From an uncultured Bacteroidota bacterium (GTDB lineage Bacteria > Bacteroidota > Bacteroidia > Chitinophagales > Chitinophagaceae), in the NCBI GenBank assembly GCA_903831575.1, contig CAIKYB010000022.1, forward strand, positions 1 through 64,000: a stretch of DNA of 64,000 nucleotides. Direction: 5' to 3'. Shown here in pieces: positions 35,963 to 44,818 of the stretch. Under the pieces are notes generated by a model. It did not search any database, was not told the DNA's origin, and worked only from the letters and a program-made list of their open reading frames with translations. Within the stretch, counting starts at the first letter, position 1. Every line of letters begins with the position of its first letter. Both the position numbers and the translations under genes were made by a program.

Positions 35963-37444
35963 TTACTCTACTACAATACTTTTAATTTGTAGACCTTTAT
36001 TCCCTTGAATAAGTATTGATTTTTTTATACCCTTATAATTTAAACTAATACTATTTTCACCGCTTTTCAAAGGAAGCCTAATATAGCTGATATATGCCGG
36101 CAGACTCAACCAGGATCTTGTATCAGCTTTTTCGGTTATGGAATTAGCCATATTGACAAGAAATCCTATCGCCTTACCAATATTTTCAGCCCTTTCTTGA
36201 TTTTTCTTTCTTTCCGCTTCATTTGTATTACTTTCTTTTGCTTTTGAGTTTTTATTTTCAGCAATAGTTACTGCTACTTTTTCTGCACCTACTTCAACCA
36301 GTTTTTTTACTAAAAAACGAGCCATTGCTTTTGCCATCTCTGATAAATACCTTTCCTTTAAAACACTGACAGCAAGCGTATTGAAATCCTGAGAAAGTTG
36401 CATTGGGTATTCCGCACCATTAACATTAATAGCAGAAGCAGCTGATTTATTAAATACTATTTTATAACTCGGAAGTGAAATTTTAAAAGTTCTGATGCTG
36501 CTCAACCTCTCATCTGAAATACCATAAACACGGTGATCAAAAGGAATGGAAACATAAGAGCCATATGGATTCAAATATTGAAACCCTCCAATGCCTCCAA
36601 CATTTGTAATCATGATGCTATTATCTTCCTTTACAGGTGCATTGCCCTCTTCCAAAAAAAGAATCAATTCGCCAGCGTCATTTTTTTGTCTGGTTAATTT
36701 GACCTGAAACAATTCTTCGTATTTTAATTGTTCGGCTGTAAAACCCATCATAGCAGAAGAATACAACAAATCTTGTTGTAATTGAGGAGGAATAGCCACG
36801 CCATAATATACTGAACCAGCAGCCAGATAAACATCCGCAGCATTACGATAAGAAATAAAAGCATTGTTCCAATCTTCAGACATTTCATAGAGCATGCCCT
36901 GAACATTTAATATAAAAGGATCATTACTATACCTGCTTTCTTTATTCTTATATTTTTCTGATAAGCGATTTGTTGCCAATGTCATTCTCCTGGCCTCTAC
37001 CAAAGCATCGGCTGTTTCTCCCAGATCCACATAATTAATTGCCTTAAAATAATTCACCATCAATTTTTCGAAATCTTCGCCACGATAATTTTCCATCATG
37101 GGATTGGTCAAATTACTAACTGCAACATCTTTTGCTGTTTTATAATTCGATTCTAGAATCGCATCAGCAGCATTAAAAAATTCATTACTCTTTTTGGGAT
37201 TATTATTGAGCATTTGCAATCTTCCTCTTTCCAAATCTTTTAATAAAATATTTCGAGGATGATTAAGGAATTTATTTGCCTCCATACTCTTTAAGGCTTT
37301 TTCATATTGATGGGCTTTTAGATGACCATAGTAAACATCCATCTTTGTTTGGTATGAACTACAAGAATAAAAAAAAGGCATCGATAGGAAAACTATCAAC
37401 GCCCAATGATTAAGTGATTTTATTTTATTTCGAGAGTCTGACAT
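35963..37444 (-). CDS. COG3014-like envelope lipoprotein
   Basis: A 493-residue probable lipoprotein with a hydrophobic N-terminus and FFYSC lipobox near residue 25-29. Helical TPR-like repeats occupy the first half (YYGHLKAHQYEKALKSME, FFNAADAILESNYKTAKD). The second half is beta-rich and ends in a strand pattern (ISYIRLPLKSGENSI). It resembles COG3014 proteins, which in several phyla lie beside LpoB/FlgT-type genes. It is the last gene of a three-gene operon with LpoB-like and small secreted proteins; I infer an envelope-assembly role. Confidence 0.75.
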   Translation of the reverse strand: MSDSRNKIKSLNHWALIVFLSMPFFYSCSSYQTKMDVYYGHLKAHQYEKALKSMEANKFLNHPRNILLKDLERGRLQMLNNNPKKSNEFFNAADAILESNYKTAKDVAVSNLTNPMMENYRGEDFEKLMVNYFKAINYVDLGETADALVEARRMTLATNRLSEKYKNKESRYSNDPFILNVQGMLYEMSEDWNNAFISYRNAADVYLAAGSVYYGVAIPPQLQQDLLYSSAMMGFTAEQLKYEELFQVKLTRQKNDAGELILFLEEGNAPVKEDNSIMITNVGGIGGFQYLNPYGSYVSIPFDHRVYGISDERLSSIRTFKISLPSYKIVFNKSAASAINVNGAEYPMQLSQDFNTLAVSVLKERYLSEMAKAMARFLVKKLVEVGAEKVAVTIAENKNSKAKESNTNEAERKKNQERAENIGKAIGFLVNMANSITEKADTRSWLSLPAYISYIRLPLKSGENSISLNYKGIKKSILIQGNKGLQIKSIVVE

Positions 37445-37474
37445 GAAAACTACCTATCATTCTTAAAGAAGAGA

Positions 37475-38053
37475 CTAATTTTTTACCATTTTGGAGATTT
37501 TCTTTTCTCCTATCCAAACCACTTCATTGGTTTCGATGTTTGTTAGCTCCAGATTAATTTGATAAGTGACCGTCTTTTTTCTTTTATATGCATCAACAAT
37601 TGAATTGATGGATCCTTGAAGTATAAAGTCTGCCCCATTTTCTAAACCAAATTTCTTCATAGAACTTATCGTTGCATTGCTTTGCTGGTCTGCTTTCTCA
37701 GCTCTTAGTTCTTCTCTTTTTTTACCGCTTTGCACTAACCCTACTTTTGTAGTATTGATAAAAGCCCTTTCCATATCTTTAATAAAAGTTTCTGCTTCTA
37801 TATGTTCATGACTTTTATTAGTAACCACCCCTACAATTACAACTGGTTTTCCTTTGCTGGCTGAATAATTTGACAACCAAGCTTCCCCTAAGCATTGCAT
37901 AATCATTGCCTCCGCAGTCATTCTACTATCTGTATTATTCCATGAACCATTAATATCAGGAGTTGCAGTAGGTTCAATTCTAGTTACTTGGTGTGAGCAA
38001 GATAGAATAGTTAAAGAAATAAAAATTACTACTATTAGATTTAATCTTTTCAT
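37475..38053 (-). CDS. LpoB-like penicillin-binding protein activator
   Basis: A 192-residue lipoprotein (lipobox ILSC, Cys19) with the LpoB domain: WNNTDSRMTAEAMIMQCLGEAWL, KPVVIVGVVTNKSHEHI and GADFILQGSINSIVDAYKRKKTV. In E. coli, LpoB reaches through peptidoglycan to activate PBP1b; here the short linker after the lipid anchor differs from the long disordered one of E. coli. Function in Bacteroidota is not established by this sequence. Operon partners are the small secreted protein (33 bp upstream) and COG3014-like lipoprotein (30 bp downstream). Confidence 0.82.
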   Translation of the reverse strand: MKRLNLIVVIFISLTILSCSHQVTRIEPTATPDINGSWNNTDSRMTAEAMIMQCLGEAWLSNYSASKGKPVVIVGVVTNKSHEHIEAETFIKDMERAFINTTKVGLVQSGKKREELRAEKADQQSNATISSMKKFGLENGADFILQGSINSIVDAYKRKKTVTYQINLELTNIETNEVVWIGEKKISKMVKN

Positions 38054-38086
38054 ATAAAAAATTATTTGATGAAATGTAAGGAGAAA

Positions 38087-38410
38087 TTAGTATCTGTTAT
38101 AAATACAATTAGGTGACCAAAATAAATAATCGGGGAAATAAGATCTGTTGTTGATTCTGGCTAAAGCCCTCTCTTGCCTTCTTGCAATTCTATCTTTTTT
38201 CTGAGCTTCTTTTGCTTCAGTCCAATCATACGCTTTGTATGTATTTTGAACAGTAGTATTCATATTGCCAGACAAATTTTCCTGAGTTGTTTGGTATTTT
38301 ACAAGACTCACTTTGTAATTTGGATTTTGATTGTCTGCAGACGACACATCCTGGGCCATTAATAGCTGTGCGCAAAGCAAAAAAAGTAATGAAATAAATA
38401 ACTTTCGCAT
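38087..38410 (-). CDS. Small secreted hypothetical protein
   Basis: A 107-residue protein with a clear signal peptide (MRKLFISLLFLLCAQLLMAQ, cleavage near residue 19) and no recognised domain. The mature part is hydrophilic, rich in Gln, Asn, Lys and Arg, and ends with an aromatic, Cys-containing tail (FPDYLFWSPNCIYNRY). As first gene of the operon with LpoB and COG3014-like lipoproteins it is probably a periplasmic or surface component, though no function can be given. Confidence 0.72.
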   Translation of the reverse strand: MRKLFISLLFLLCAQLLMAQDVSSADNQNPNYKVSLVKYQTTQENLSGNMNTTVQNTYKAYDWTEAKEAQKKDRIARRQERALARINNRSYFPDYLFWSPNCIYNRY

Positions 38411-38429
38411 AGAATAAATTTTAGTATGC

Positions 38430-38437
38430 CAAATGTA
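38430..38437 (-). promoter_or_regulatory. Predicted -7 element of the LpoB operon
   Basis: The minus strand reads TACATTTG, a TAnnTTTG match 20 bp before the ATG of the small secreted protein. No other clear element is seen before the two downstream genes. Confidence 0.5.
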
Positions 38438-38542
38438 TAGCTGTTATCTTATAGTTCCATAAAATAAATGTTAATACTCGTCATCAATGGAACAGGATTC
38501 AAATTAGTAAAATAAGAGGTAATAGCTCGCTACTCTTTAAAA

Positions 38543-39910
38543 TTAATGCTGATGATTATGCTGCATCGCAGTTAATTCTTCAGTAGTGACTTTTTTATCT
38601 TTCGTCTTTACTTGATTTTCTAAATAATCAAAAAGTCTTTCTGTAATCAATCTACGGTAAGTTGCATCTACTTGTTTTTCATCTTTCAACATTCTGTCGA
38701 GATAACTATCTAGCCAGCTCATGTCTTCTCCCATATTCATTTGAGCAAAATAGCGCATGACTTCTTCTTTCATATGAGCTCTTAAATCATCTTGAGTCAC
38801 TTCAAGTTTATTGTCGATAATAATTTTATCGCTGATTAAGGTCCATTTCAACTGGTTGCTAAAAGTAGGAAATTCTACTTCCGCCTCTTCAGCTGTTTTA
38901 GGCTTTTCTCCTCCAGACTGCAACCATCTTTTAAGAAACGCATCAGGAAATTCCATCTTGGTCTTATCTAATAAAAGATGATACAATTGATCATGAAGTT
39001 GATTGCGACTTTGAGATTCCCAATATTTGGCAACATCGTCTTTTAGAATAGCACGAAATTCGTCTTCTGTTGTGATTCCTTTTCCAGGATAAACTTCATT
39101 GAAGAATTCTTCATTCAATTCACGTTTTTCAATCAAACCAATTTTAACGATATCAAGCTTAAAGAATTTTGAAGCTGCATCAGCATCTTGTTTATCAAAA
39201 CCTAAATCATGCAACATCATTTCCAGTTTGTCTCCTTCAAATGTTTTATTCAATTGAAATACGATGGAATCATTCATTTTTTTACCCATCAATTCCTTTT
39301 GCATTTTCGGGGTAAAATATTTTAGCAATACTGAGTTTTCTTTACTCTTACCGCCTTCAATAGCCTGAGCGCCTTTATCACACTCAGTAAATAATACATT
39401 CAATACATTCTCTTCATTATCTATTACTTCAGGCTCGGTCATTTTTCCGCCTTTGATTTGCATACGGCTTATCTCTTCATTAATCATGTCGTCTGAAACA
39501 TCCACTTTATGATTAGTAAGTGATTCTTTACTAAAATTCGGTAATTCAAAAACAGGTTTTAAGCCAATTTCAAAAGCAAAATCATAATCGGTAGGATTGT
39601 TGATATCCATTTTACTGAATTCACTTTCAAGCGGAAGAGGTTGAGCAAAAATCTCAGGCTTCTCATCATTTAAATAGGCATACAATTTTTTCTCTACAGA
39701 CTTTAGTACTTCCTCATTAAAAATAGAGGGACCGTACATTTTTTTAATCATACCCGTTGGAACCATCCCTTTTCTGAATCCAGGAATATTCGCAGTTTTG
39801 CTATACTCTTTCAGTTTTTTTTCAAAAGAAGGAAAATATTCATCCTTTGTAACTTTTACCGTTAATTTATCAGTTAATAAACCGATGTTTTCTCTCACTA
39901 CTGTAGACAT
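38543..39910 (-). CDS. tig: Trigger factor
   Basis: Ribosome-associated chaperone that binds nascent chains at the tunnel exit. The 455 residues have the ribosome-binding N-terminal domain (EKKLKEYSKTANIPGFRKGMVPTGMI, the GFRKG motif near residue 41-45), a diverged PPIase domain, and the long helical C-terminal arms. Length is within the usual 430-460 range. Expressed from the minus strand downstream of tRNA-Leu. Confidence 0.95.
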   Translation of the reverse strand: MSTVVRENIGLLTDKLTVKVTKDEYFPSFEKKLKEYSKTANIPGFRKGMVPTGMIKKMYGPSIFNEEVLKSVEKKLYAYLNDEKPEIFAQPLPLESEFSKMDINNPTDYDFAFEIGLKPVFELPNFSKESLTNHKVDVSDDMINEEISRMQIKGGKMTEPEVIDNEENVLNVLFTECDKGAQAIEGGKSKENSVLLKYFTPKMQKELMGKKMNDSIVFQLNKTFEGDKLEMMLHDLGFDKQDADAASKFFKLDIVKIGLIEKRELNEEFFNEVYPGKGITTEDEFRAILKDDVAKYWESQSRNQLHDQLYHLLLDKTKMEFPDAFLKRWLQSGGEKPKTAEEAEVEFPTFSNQLKWTLISDKIIIDNKLEVTQDDLRAHMKEEVMRYFAQMNMGEDMSWLDSYLDRMLKDEKQVDATYRRLITERLFDYLENQVKTKDKKVTTEELTAMQHNHQH

Positions 39911-39942
39911 TTTTTTTAAAATTGAAACGTTTGTAAATAAAA

Positions 39943-40015
39943 TAAGTTGATAAGTCTTCAGTATGATGTCTGCAAGAAGATTGCCAACATTTCAAGCTTA
40001 CTACTTATCAACTTA
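39943..40015. repeat. 13-bp inverted repeat between tRNA-Leu and tig
   Basis: TAAGTTGATAAGT at 39943-39955 is the exact inverse complement of ACTTATCAACTTA at 40003-40015, 47 bp apart. On the minus strand it follows the tRNA and precedes tig. It could form a long-range stem in the tRNA trailer or be an operator pair. Confidence 0.65.
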
Positions 40016-40021
40016 ACACTG

Positions 40022-40103
40022 TGCGGATGATAGGGGTCGAACCTACATGCCTCGCGGCGCCAGATCCTAAGTCTGGTGCGTCTGCCAATTTCGCCACATC
40101 CGC
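40022..40103 (-). tRNA. tRNA-Leu (anticodon UAG)
   Basis: An 82-nt class II cloverleaf on the minus strand. The 7-bp acceptor stem is GCGGATG with CATCCGC; the D arm contains GGC-AAATTGGCAG; the anticodon stem CCAGA/TCTGG encloses loop CTTAGGA with anticodon TAG (reads CUA and probably other CUN codons); a variable arm with CGCCGCGAGGCAT follows; the T arm has GGTTCGACCCC. The long variable arm identifies leucine. CCA is not encoded. Confidence 0.95.
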
Positions 40104-40497
40104 ATTGATTATAATTGATCAAAAGCAGAACAACTATAAACGGGGGGCAAAACTAAGGATTTTCTTTAAAAAAAGAGGATTATTCTAGAAGTATATTATT
40201 GCTGGGAAGGGTAATATAAAGATTCTGCTATGTAAAGGAGCTAAAAAAAGGGATTTATCACAACCTCAACCTTTATTCATTTTGAACCCGGATTTTGCTA
40301 TTGAAATCTATTACAAGAAAAAAATACTGCAAAGACAAGCGTTTGTTTGGTATTTTCTTACCATTGTTTACTATGTTTTCGACCAAAAAATCGGCTCAAC
40401 TACTCGTCTTTATTGCCTTTGTTCCTCTCACTATAATTACAACGGCAAAATCCGGGTTGAACTCATGAGATTTTTAAAGTAAATTCGTACCAGAAAA
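40104..40497. other. Intergenic region between tRNA-Leu and rel
   Basis: This 394-bp stretch holds no supported gene. A 66-codon frame at 40282-40482 lacks protein-like composition. What is visible is a 14-bp inverted repeat (40287-40300 with 40445-40458) spanning 172 bp, and a near-consensus promoter element TAAATTCG at 40480-40487, 11 bp before the rel ATG. Confidence 0.6.
40287..40458. repeat. 172-bp element bounded by 14-bp inverted repeats
   Basis: AACCCGGATTTTGC at 40287-40300 is the exact inverse complement of GCAAAATCCGGGTT at 40445-40458. The interior is AT-rich and without coding sense. Target-site duplications are not convincing, so a MITE-like element is possible but unproven. 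Confidence 0.6.
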
Positions 40498-42735
40498 ATG
40501 TCAACAAAAGATACCATATCTAATTACCATCTTTCCGAAGAAGAAGAAAAAAAGGAAATCCTTAGAGAATATAGAGGCCTTTTGAAACTCTTAAAGGAGA
40601 AAATGAAGCCGGGAGATAAAGACCTCATTAGAACTGCTTTTGAGATGGCCGCAGACGCTCACAAAACGATGCGTCGTAAAAGTGGGGAACCTTATATTCT
40701 TCATCCTATTGCTGTTGCAAAAATTTGTGTCGAAGAAATCGGATTGGGAATCAGGAGTTGTATTTGCGCCTTACTTCACGACACAGTAGAAGATACCGAT
40801 ATTACATTAGAAGATATACAAAGAGAATTCGGATCGGAAATCACGAAAATTGTAGATGGCCTCACCAAGATTTCAAATGTGATGGATGCCAATACTAGCA
40901 AACAAGCAGAGAATTTCAAAAAAATACTACTCACGCTTACAGATGACCCAAGGGTAATTCTGATTAAATTGGCTGATCGCTTGCACAACATGCGAACACT
41001 CGATAGTGTAAAACGTGAGAAACAGCTGAAAATTTCCTCCGAAACCGTTTATGTTTATGCTCCACTGGCACACAGAATGGGACTATACATCATCAAAACT
41101 GAAATGGAAGATTTATCCATGAAGTACATGGAGCCGGATACTTATAAATTCATTGCCCAAAAATTACATGAAACAAAGCGAGAACGTACTCGTTACATCA
41201 ACGACTTTATAAGACCATTAAAAGAAAAACTACAACATACCGGGTTAGACTTTGAAATTTATGGTCGACCAAAAAGCATTCATTCCATCTGGTCAAAAAT
41301 AAAAAAGAAAGGCGTCTCGTTTGAAGAAGTTTATGATTTATTTGCTATCAGAATTATTGTGAATGCGGAGCCCGAAAAAGAGAAAGAAGATTGCTGGAAA
41401 GTATATAGCATTATCACCGATGAATACAATCCTTCCCCAGAAAGATTAAGAGATTGGCTAAGCAACCCTAAAAGCAATGGATACGAAGCATTACACACTA
41501 CCGTTATGGGACCACTTGGAAGATGGGTAGAAGTTCAGATTCGGACAAAAAGGATGAACGATATTGCGGAAAAAGGTTTAGCAGCACATTGGAAATATAA
41601 AGAAGGGAAAGACGATGAAAGCAATTTTGATAAATGGTTCAACCAAATCAGGGAAGCGCTCAGTAATCAAGAAACAAATTCCTTAGACTTTCTTCAGGAT
41701 TTCAAAACATCTTTTCTAGCAGAAGAAATCTATGTATATACACCGAAGGGAGATATTAAAATGTTGCCCGTAGGAGCAACTGCGCTTGACTTTGCTTTTG
41801 GCGTTCATACCGCAGTAGGCACCAAATGCATTGGGGCGAAAGTGAATCATAAACTTGTTCCGATTAGTTATAAATTACGCAGCGGAGATCAAATAGAAAT
41901 CATCACAAGTGCAAAACAAAAGCCCAATAACGAATGGCTAAATTTTGTTGTCACCTCCAGAGCAAGATCCAAAATAAAAGATTCCCTAAAAGAAGAAAAG
42001 AGACAAGTTGCTGATTTAGGAAAAGGAATTTTGGAAAGAAAATTCAATGCTATCAATGCTGTAGTTAATCATGCTAATCTTGAAGAGCTGGCTAACTTTT
42101 ATAAAGTAAACAGCACACTTGATTTATTGTATGATATTGCAATCAAGAAAAATGATTTAAAAGAATTAAAAGAATTCACCGTTCATGGCGATAAATTAAT
42201 TCCACCAAAACCTGCAAAGCCAGCAGAAGAAAAAATCGAATCGCTTGATCACAAACCCTTAACTAAAAAAGATACCGAACTCGTTATTTTTGGAGAGAGC
42301 AGCGATAAAATTATGTATACGCTCGCGAACTGCTGCAAGCCGATTCCAGGGGATGATGTGTTTGGATTTGTGACGACCGGAGAAGGATTAAAAATACACA
42401 GAACGACATGCCCAAATGCAACAAGACTATTGGCTAATCATGCACATCGGGTAGTTAAAACTAAGTGGGCAAAAAATAAAGAAATTTCCTTTTTAACCGG
42501 ACTTAAAATTATCGGACTGGACGATGTAGGAGTCATTCATAAAATCACCAACCTGATTAGCGGAGAATTGAAAGTAAATATTTCGGCCATGACTATTGAG
42601 GCAAAAGATGGCATTTTTAAAGGGAATGTAAAAGTGTTTGTACAAGATAAAGAACAATTAGACAATCTCGTAAACCAGTTGCTAAATCTTCCAGGTATTG
42701 AACGCGTCGACCGTTATGATACCGAAGAGAAATAA
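40498..42735 (+). CDS. rel: Bifunctional (p)ppGpp synthetase/hydrolase (Rel/SpoT)
   Basis: Stringent-response enzyme that makes and degrades (p)ppGpp. The 745 residues hold, in order, the HD hydrolase domain (ALLHDTVEDTD near residue 92-102), the synthetase domain (YGRPKSIHSIWSKI; FEEVYDLFAIRIIV; PKSNGYEALHTTV), the TGS domain (VYTPKGDIKMLPVGATALDFAF), a helical/zinc-finger region with CCKPIPGD, and a C-terminal ACT domain. A RxRD motif (basic, versus the acidic EXDD of synthetase-only RelA) suggests a bifunctional enzyme. Gene symbol given as rel. Confidence 0.95.
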   Translation: MSTKDTISNYHLSEEEEKKEILREYRGLLKLLKEKMKPGDKDLIRTAFEMAADAHKTMRRKSGEPYILHPIAVAKICVEEIGLGIRSCICALLHDTVEDTDITLEDIQREFGSEITKIVDGLTKISNVMDANTSKQAENFKKILLTLTDDPRVILIKLADRLHNMRTLDSVKREKQLKISSETVYVYAPLAHRMGLYIIKTEMEDLSMKYMEPDTYKFIAQKLHETKRERTRYINDFIRPLKEKLQHTGLDFEIYGRPKSIHSIWSKIKKKGVSFEEVYDLFAIRIIVNAEPEKEKEDCWKVYSIITDEYNPSPERLRDWLSNPKSNGYEALHTTVMGPLGRWVEVQIRTKRMNDIAEKGLAAHWKYKEGKDDESNFDKWFNQIREALSNQETNSLDFLQDFKTSFLAEEIYVYTPKGDIKMLPVGATALDFAFGVHTAVGTKCIGAKVNHKLVPISYKLRSGDQIEIITSAKQKPNNEWLNFVVTSRARSKIKDSLKEEKRQVADLGKGILERKFNAINAVVNHANLEELANFYKVNSTLDLLYDIAIKKNDLKELKEFTVHGDKLIPPKPAKPAEEKIESLDHKPLTKKDTELVIFGESSDKIMYTLANCCKPIPGDDVFGFVTTGEGLKIHRTTCPNATRLLANHAHRVVKTKWAKNKEISFLTGLKIIGLDDVGVIHKITNLISGELKVNISAMTIEAKDGIFKGNVKVFVQDKEQLDNLVNQLLNLPGIERVDRYDTEEK

Positions 42736-42789
42736 TTTCGAAAGCACTACTGTCTACTCGCAGCAAAAAACATGTTGACTTTATTTCCG

Positions 42790-43584
42790 CTACACCGCAA
42801 CAGGCGCTTTTATTCCAGAATGAGACTGATAATTTTGCAAGTCAAAATCTTCAAACTTAAATTCAAAAATATCTTTCACTTCCGGATTGATTTTCATTTG
42901 TGGCAATGGAAAGGGGGAACGCGACAATTGTAAATCTGCTTGTTCAAAATGATTGTTGTATAAATGCACATCGCCAAAGGAATGAACAAAATCTCCATAT
43001 TGCAAACCACAAACTTGCGCAATCATCATGGTTAATAAAGCATAAGATGCAATGTTAAAAGGAACACCCAAAAACACATCTGCACTGCGTTGGTACAACT
43101 GACAACTCAATTTTCCATCTGCCACATAAAATTGAAATAAGCAATGACAGGGCATCAATTTCATCTTTGGCAAATCCGCCACATTCCATGCACTAATAAT
43201 TAATCTTCTGCTATCCGGATTGGTTTTGATTTGATGGATTAAATCTTTCACCTGATCAACAACTACCCCATCTGCGCCTTCCCAACTGCGCCATTGTTTT
43301 CCATAAACAGGCCCCAAATCACCATTTTCATCTGCCCACTCATTCCAGATGGAAACATTATTTTCTTTTAGATAAGCAATATTGGTTTCTCCTTTTAAAA
43401 ACCATAGCAACTCGTAAATAATACTTTTTAAATGAGTCTTTTTTGTGGTTACCATTGGAAATCCATCCGCTAAATTAAATCTCATTTGATATCCAAATAC
43501 ACTTCGGGTTCCTGTGCCAGTGCGATCACTTTTATCAGTTCCCTTTTCTTTTATATGTCTTAATAAATCTAAATATTGTTGCAT
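42790..43584 (-). CDS. thyA: Thymidylate synthase
   Basis: Methylates dUMP to dTMP with methylenetetrahydrofolate. The 264 residues equal the E. coli length and have the catalytic Cys in [12 protein letters not shown] (about residue 146), RRLIISAWN, and the folate/nucleotide region [21 protein letters not shown]. The ATG is only about 5 bp from a near-consensus promoter element (TTATTTTG), so the mRNA may have almost no leader. Thymidine kinase (tdk) lies at 60.2 kb, so both salvage and de novo dTMP routes are encoded. Converges with rel. Confidence 0.97.
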   Translation of the reverse strand: MQQYLDLLRHIKEKGTDKSDRTGTGTRSVFGYQMRFNLADGFPMVTTKKTHLKSIIYELLWFLKGETNIAYLKENNVSIWNEWADENGDLGPVYGKQWRSWEGADGVVVDQVKDLIHQIKTNPDSRRLIISAWNVADLPKMKLMPCHCLFQFYVADGKLSCQLYQRSADVFLGVPFNIASYALLTMMIAQVCGLQYGDFVHSFGDVHLYNNHFEQADLQLSRSPFPLPQMKINPEVKDIFEFKFEDFDLQNYQSHSGIKAPVAV

Positions 43585-43687
43585 GACTGCAAAATAAGTG
43601 AAAAATTAAAAGTAAAAAGTAAAAAATTGATTGCAAATACCAGATAAATTCAATAATAATGAATTCCAAGCTCTGAGTGCCAATCTG

Positions 43688-43695
43688 TATATTTG
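43688..43695 (+). promoter_or_regulatory. Predicted -7 element of mnmA
   Basis: TATATTTG, an exact TAnnTTTG match 15 bp before the mnmA ATG. Confidence 0.55.
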
Positions 43696-43710
43696 CCTAT
43701 TATTTAAAAG

Positions 43711-44817
43711 ATGAGCACAAAAGGAAAAGTATTAATGGCAATGAGTGGCGGTATAGACAGTACTGTAGCGGCTTTGATGCTTCATAAGGAAGGTTATGAA
43801 GTCATTGGTATTACCATGAAAACATGGGATTATGCCACCAGTGTGGGAAACACTAATAAAAAAGAAACTGGCTGCTGTAACCTTGATAGTTTCAATGATG
43901 CCCGCCAAGCTGCAGTAGAGCATGGTTTCCCTCATTTTATTTTAGATATCCGGGAAGAGTTTGGAGATTTTGTAATTGAAAATTTTGTAGAGGAATATAT
44001 TGCCGGAAGAACCCCCAACCCTTGTGTGATGTGCAACACGCATATTAAATGGCGTGCGCTGCTGAAACGTGCAGATGCCATGGGATGCGACTTTATTGCA
44101 ACAGGTCATTACGCCCAAATTCATCAACATACCAATGGGAGATATTTTATCAGCAAAGGAAAAGATGATACAAAGGATCAAAGCTATGCGCTGTGGGGAT
44201 TGCAACAGGATCTCTTGAGCAGAACTTTGCTTCCTTTAGGTACTTATCGCAAAACTGAAATCAGACAAATGGCTCATGATTTTGGTTATCCAGAATTAGC
44301 AAAAAAGAATGAGAGTTATGAAATTTGCTTTGTTCCAGATAACGATTACAGAGGATTTCTAAAACGAAGAGTTGAAGGTTTAGAAGAAAAAGTTAATGGG
44401 GGAAATTTTATAGATCAAACAGGAAAAATCCTGGGGCAACATAAAGGCTACCCTTTCTATACTATCGGACAACGAAAAGGACTTGACATTGCATTAGGTG
44501 CGCCTGCATTTGTAACAGAAATTATTCCTGAAACAAATACAGTTGTACTTGGAACAGAAAATGATCTCAATAAAACAGAATTATTAGTAACTAAAATTAA
44601 CTGGATTAAATACGATAGTTTAACTGAAGGCATGGAAGCTGTTACTAAAATCAGGTATAAAGACAAAGGAGCATTGAGTAAATTACAACAAACAGACAAT
44701 GGTATAAAAGTTGTATTTTACGATAATGTAAAAGGCGTCGCTCCCGGTCAAAGTGCGGTATTTTATGAAGGTGACGATGTTATTGGCGGTGGTATCATTC
44801 AACGAAATGAAAAATAA
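43711..44817 (+). CDS. mnmA: tRNA 2-thiouridine synthase MnmA
   Basis: Activates C2 of wobble U34 with ATP and inserts sulfur in tRNAs for Lys, Glu and Gln. The 368 residues have the PP-loop SGGIDSTVAALML near residues 13-25, the first catalytic Cys in NPCVMCNTHIKW (about residue 105), and the second in SYEICFVPD (about residue 205), followed by the beta-barrel C-terminal domain. The next gene's ATG comes one base after its stop, indicating coupling to an unrelated lipoprotein gene. Confidence 0.96.
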   Translation: MSTKGKVLMAMSGGIDSTVAALMLHKEGYEVIGITMKTWDYATSVGNTNKKETGCCNLDSFNDARQAAVEHGFPHFILDIREEFGDFVIENFVEEYIAGRTPNPCVMCNTHIKWRALLKRADAMGCDFIATGHYAQIHQHTNGRYFISKGKDDTKDQSYALWGLQQDLLSRTLLPLGTYRKTEIRQMAHDFGYPELAKKNESYEICFVPDNDYRGFLKRRVEGLEEKVNGGNFIDQTGKILGQHKGYPFYTIGQRKGLDIALGAPAFVTEIIPETNTVVLGTENDLNKTELLVTKINWIKYDSLTEGMEAVTKIRYKDKGALSKLQQTDNGIKVVFYDNVKGVAPGQSAVFYEGDDVIGGGIIQRNEK

Positions 44818-44818
44818 A

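Noticed and set aside
40282-40482. 66-codon frame upstream of rel
   Set aside because: Its composition is not protein-like, it spans the inverted-repeat element, and no motif or homology is recognisable.
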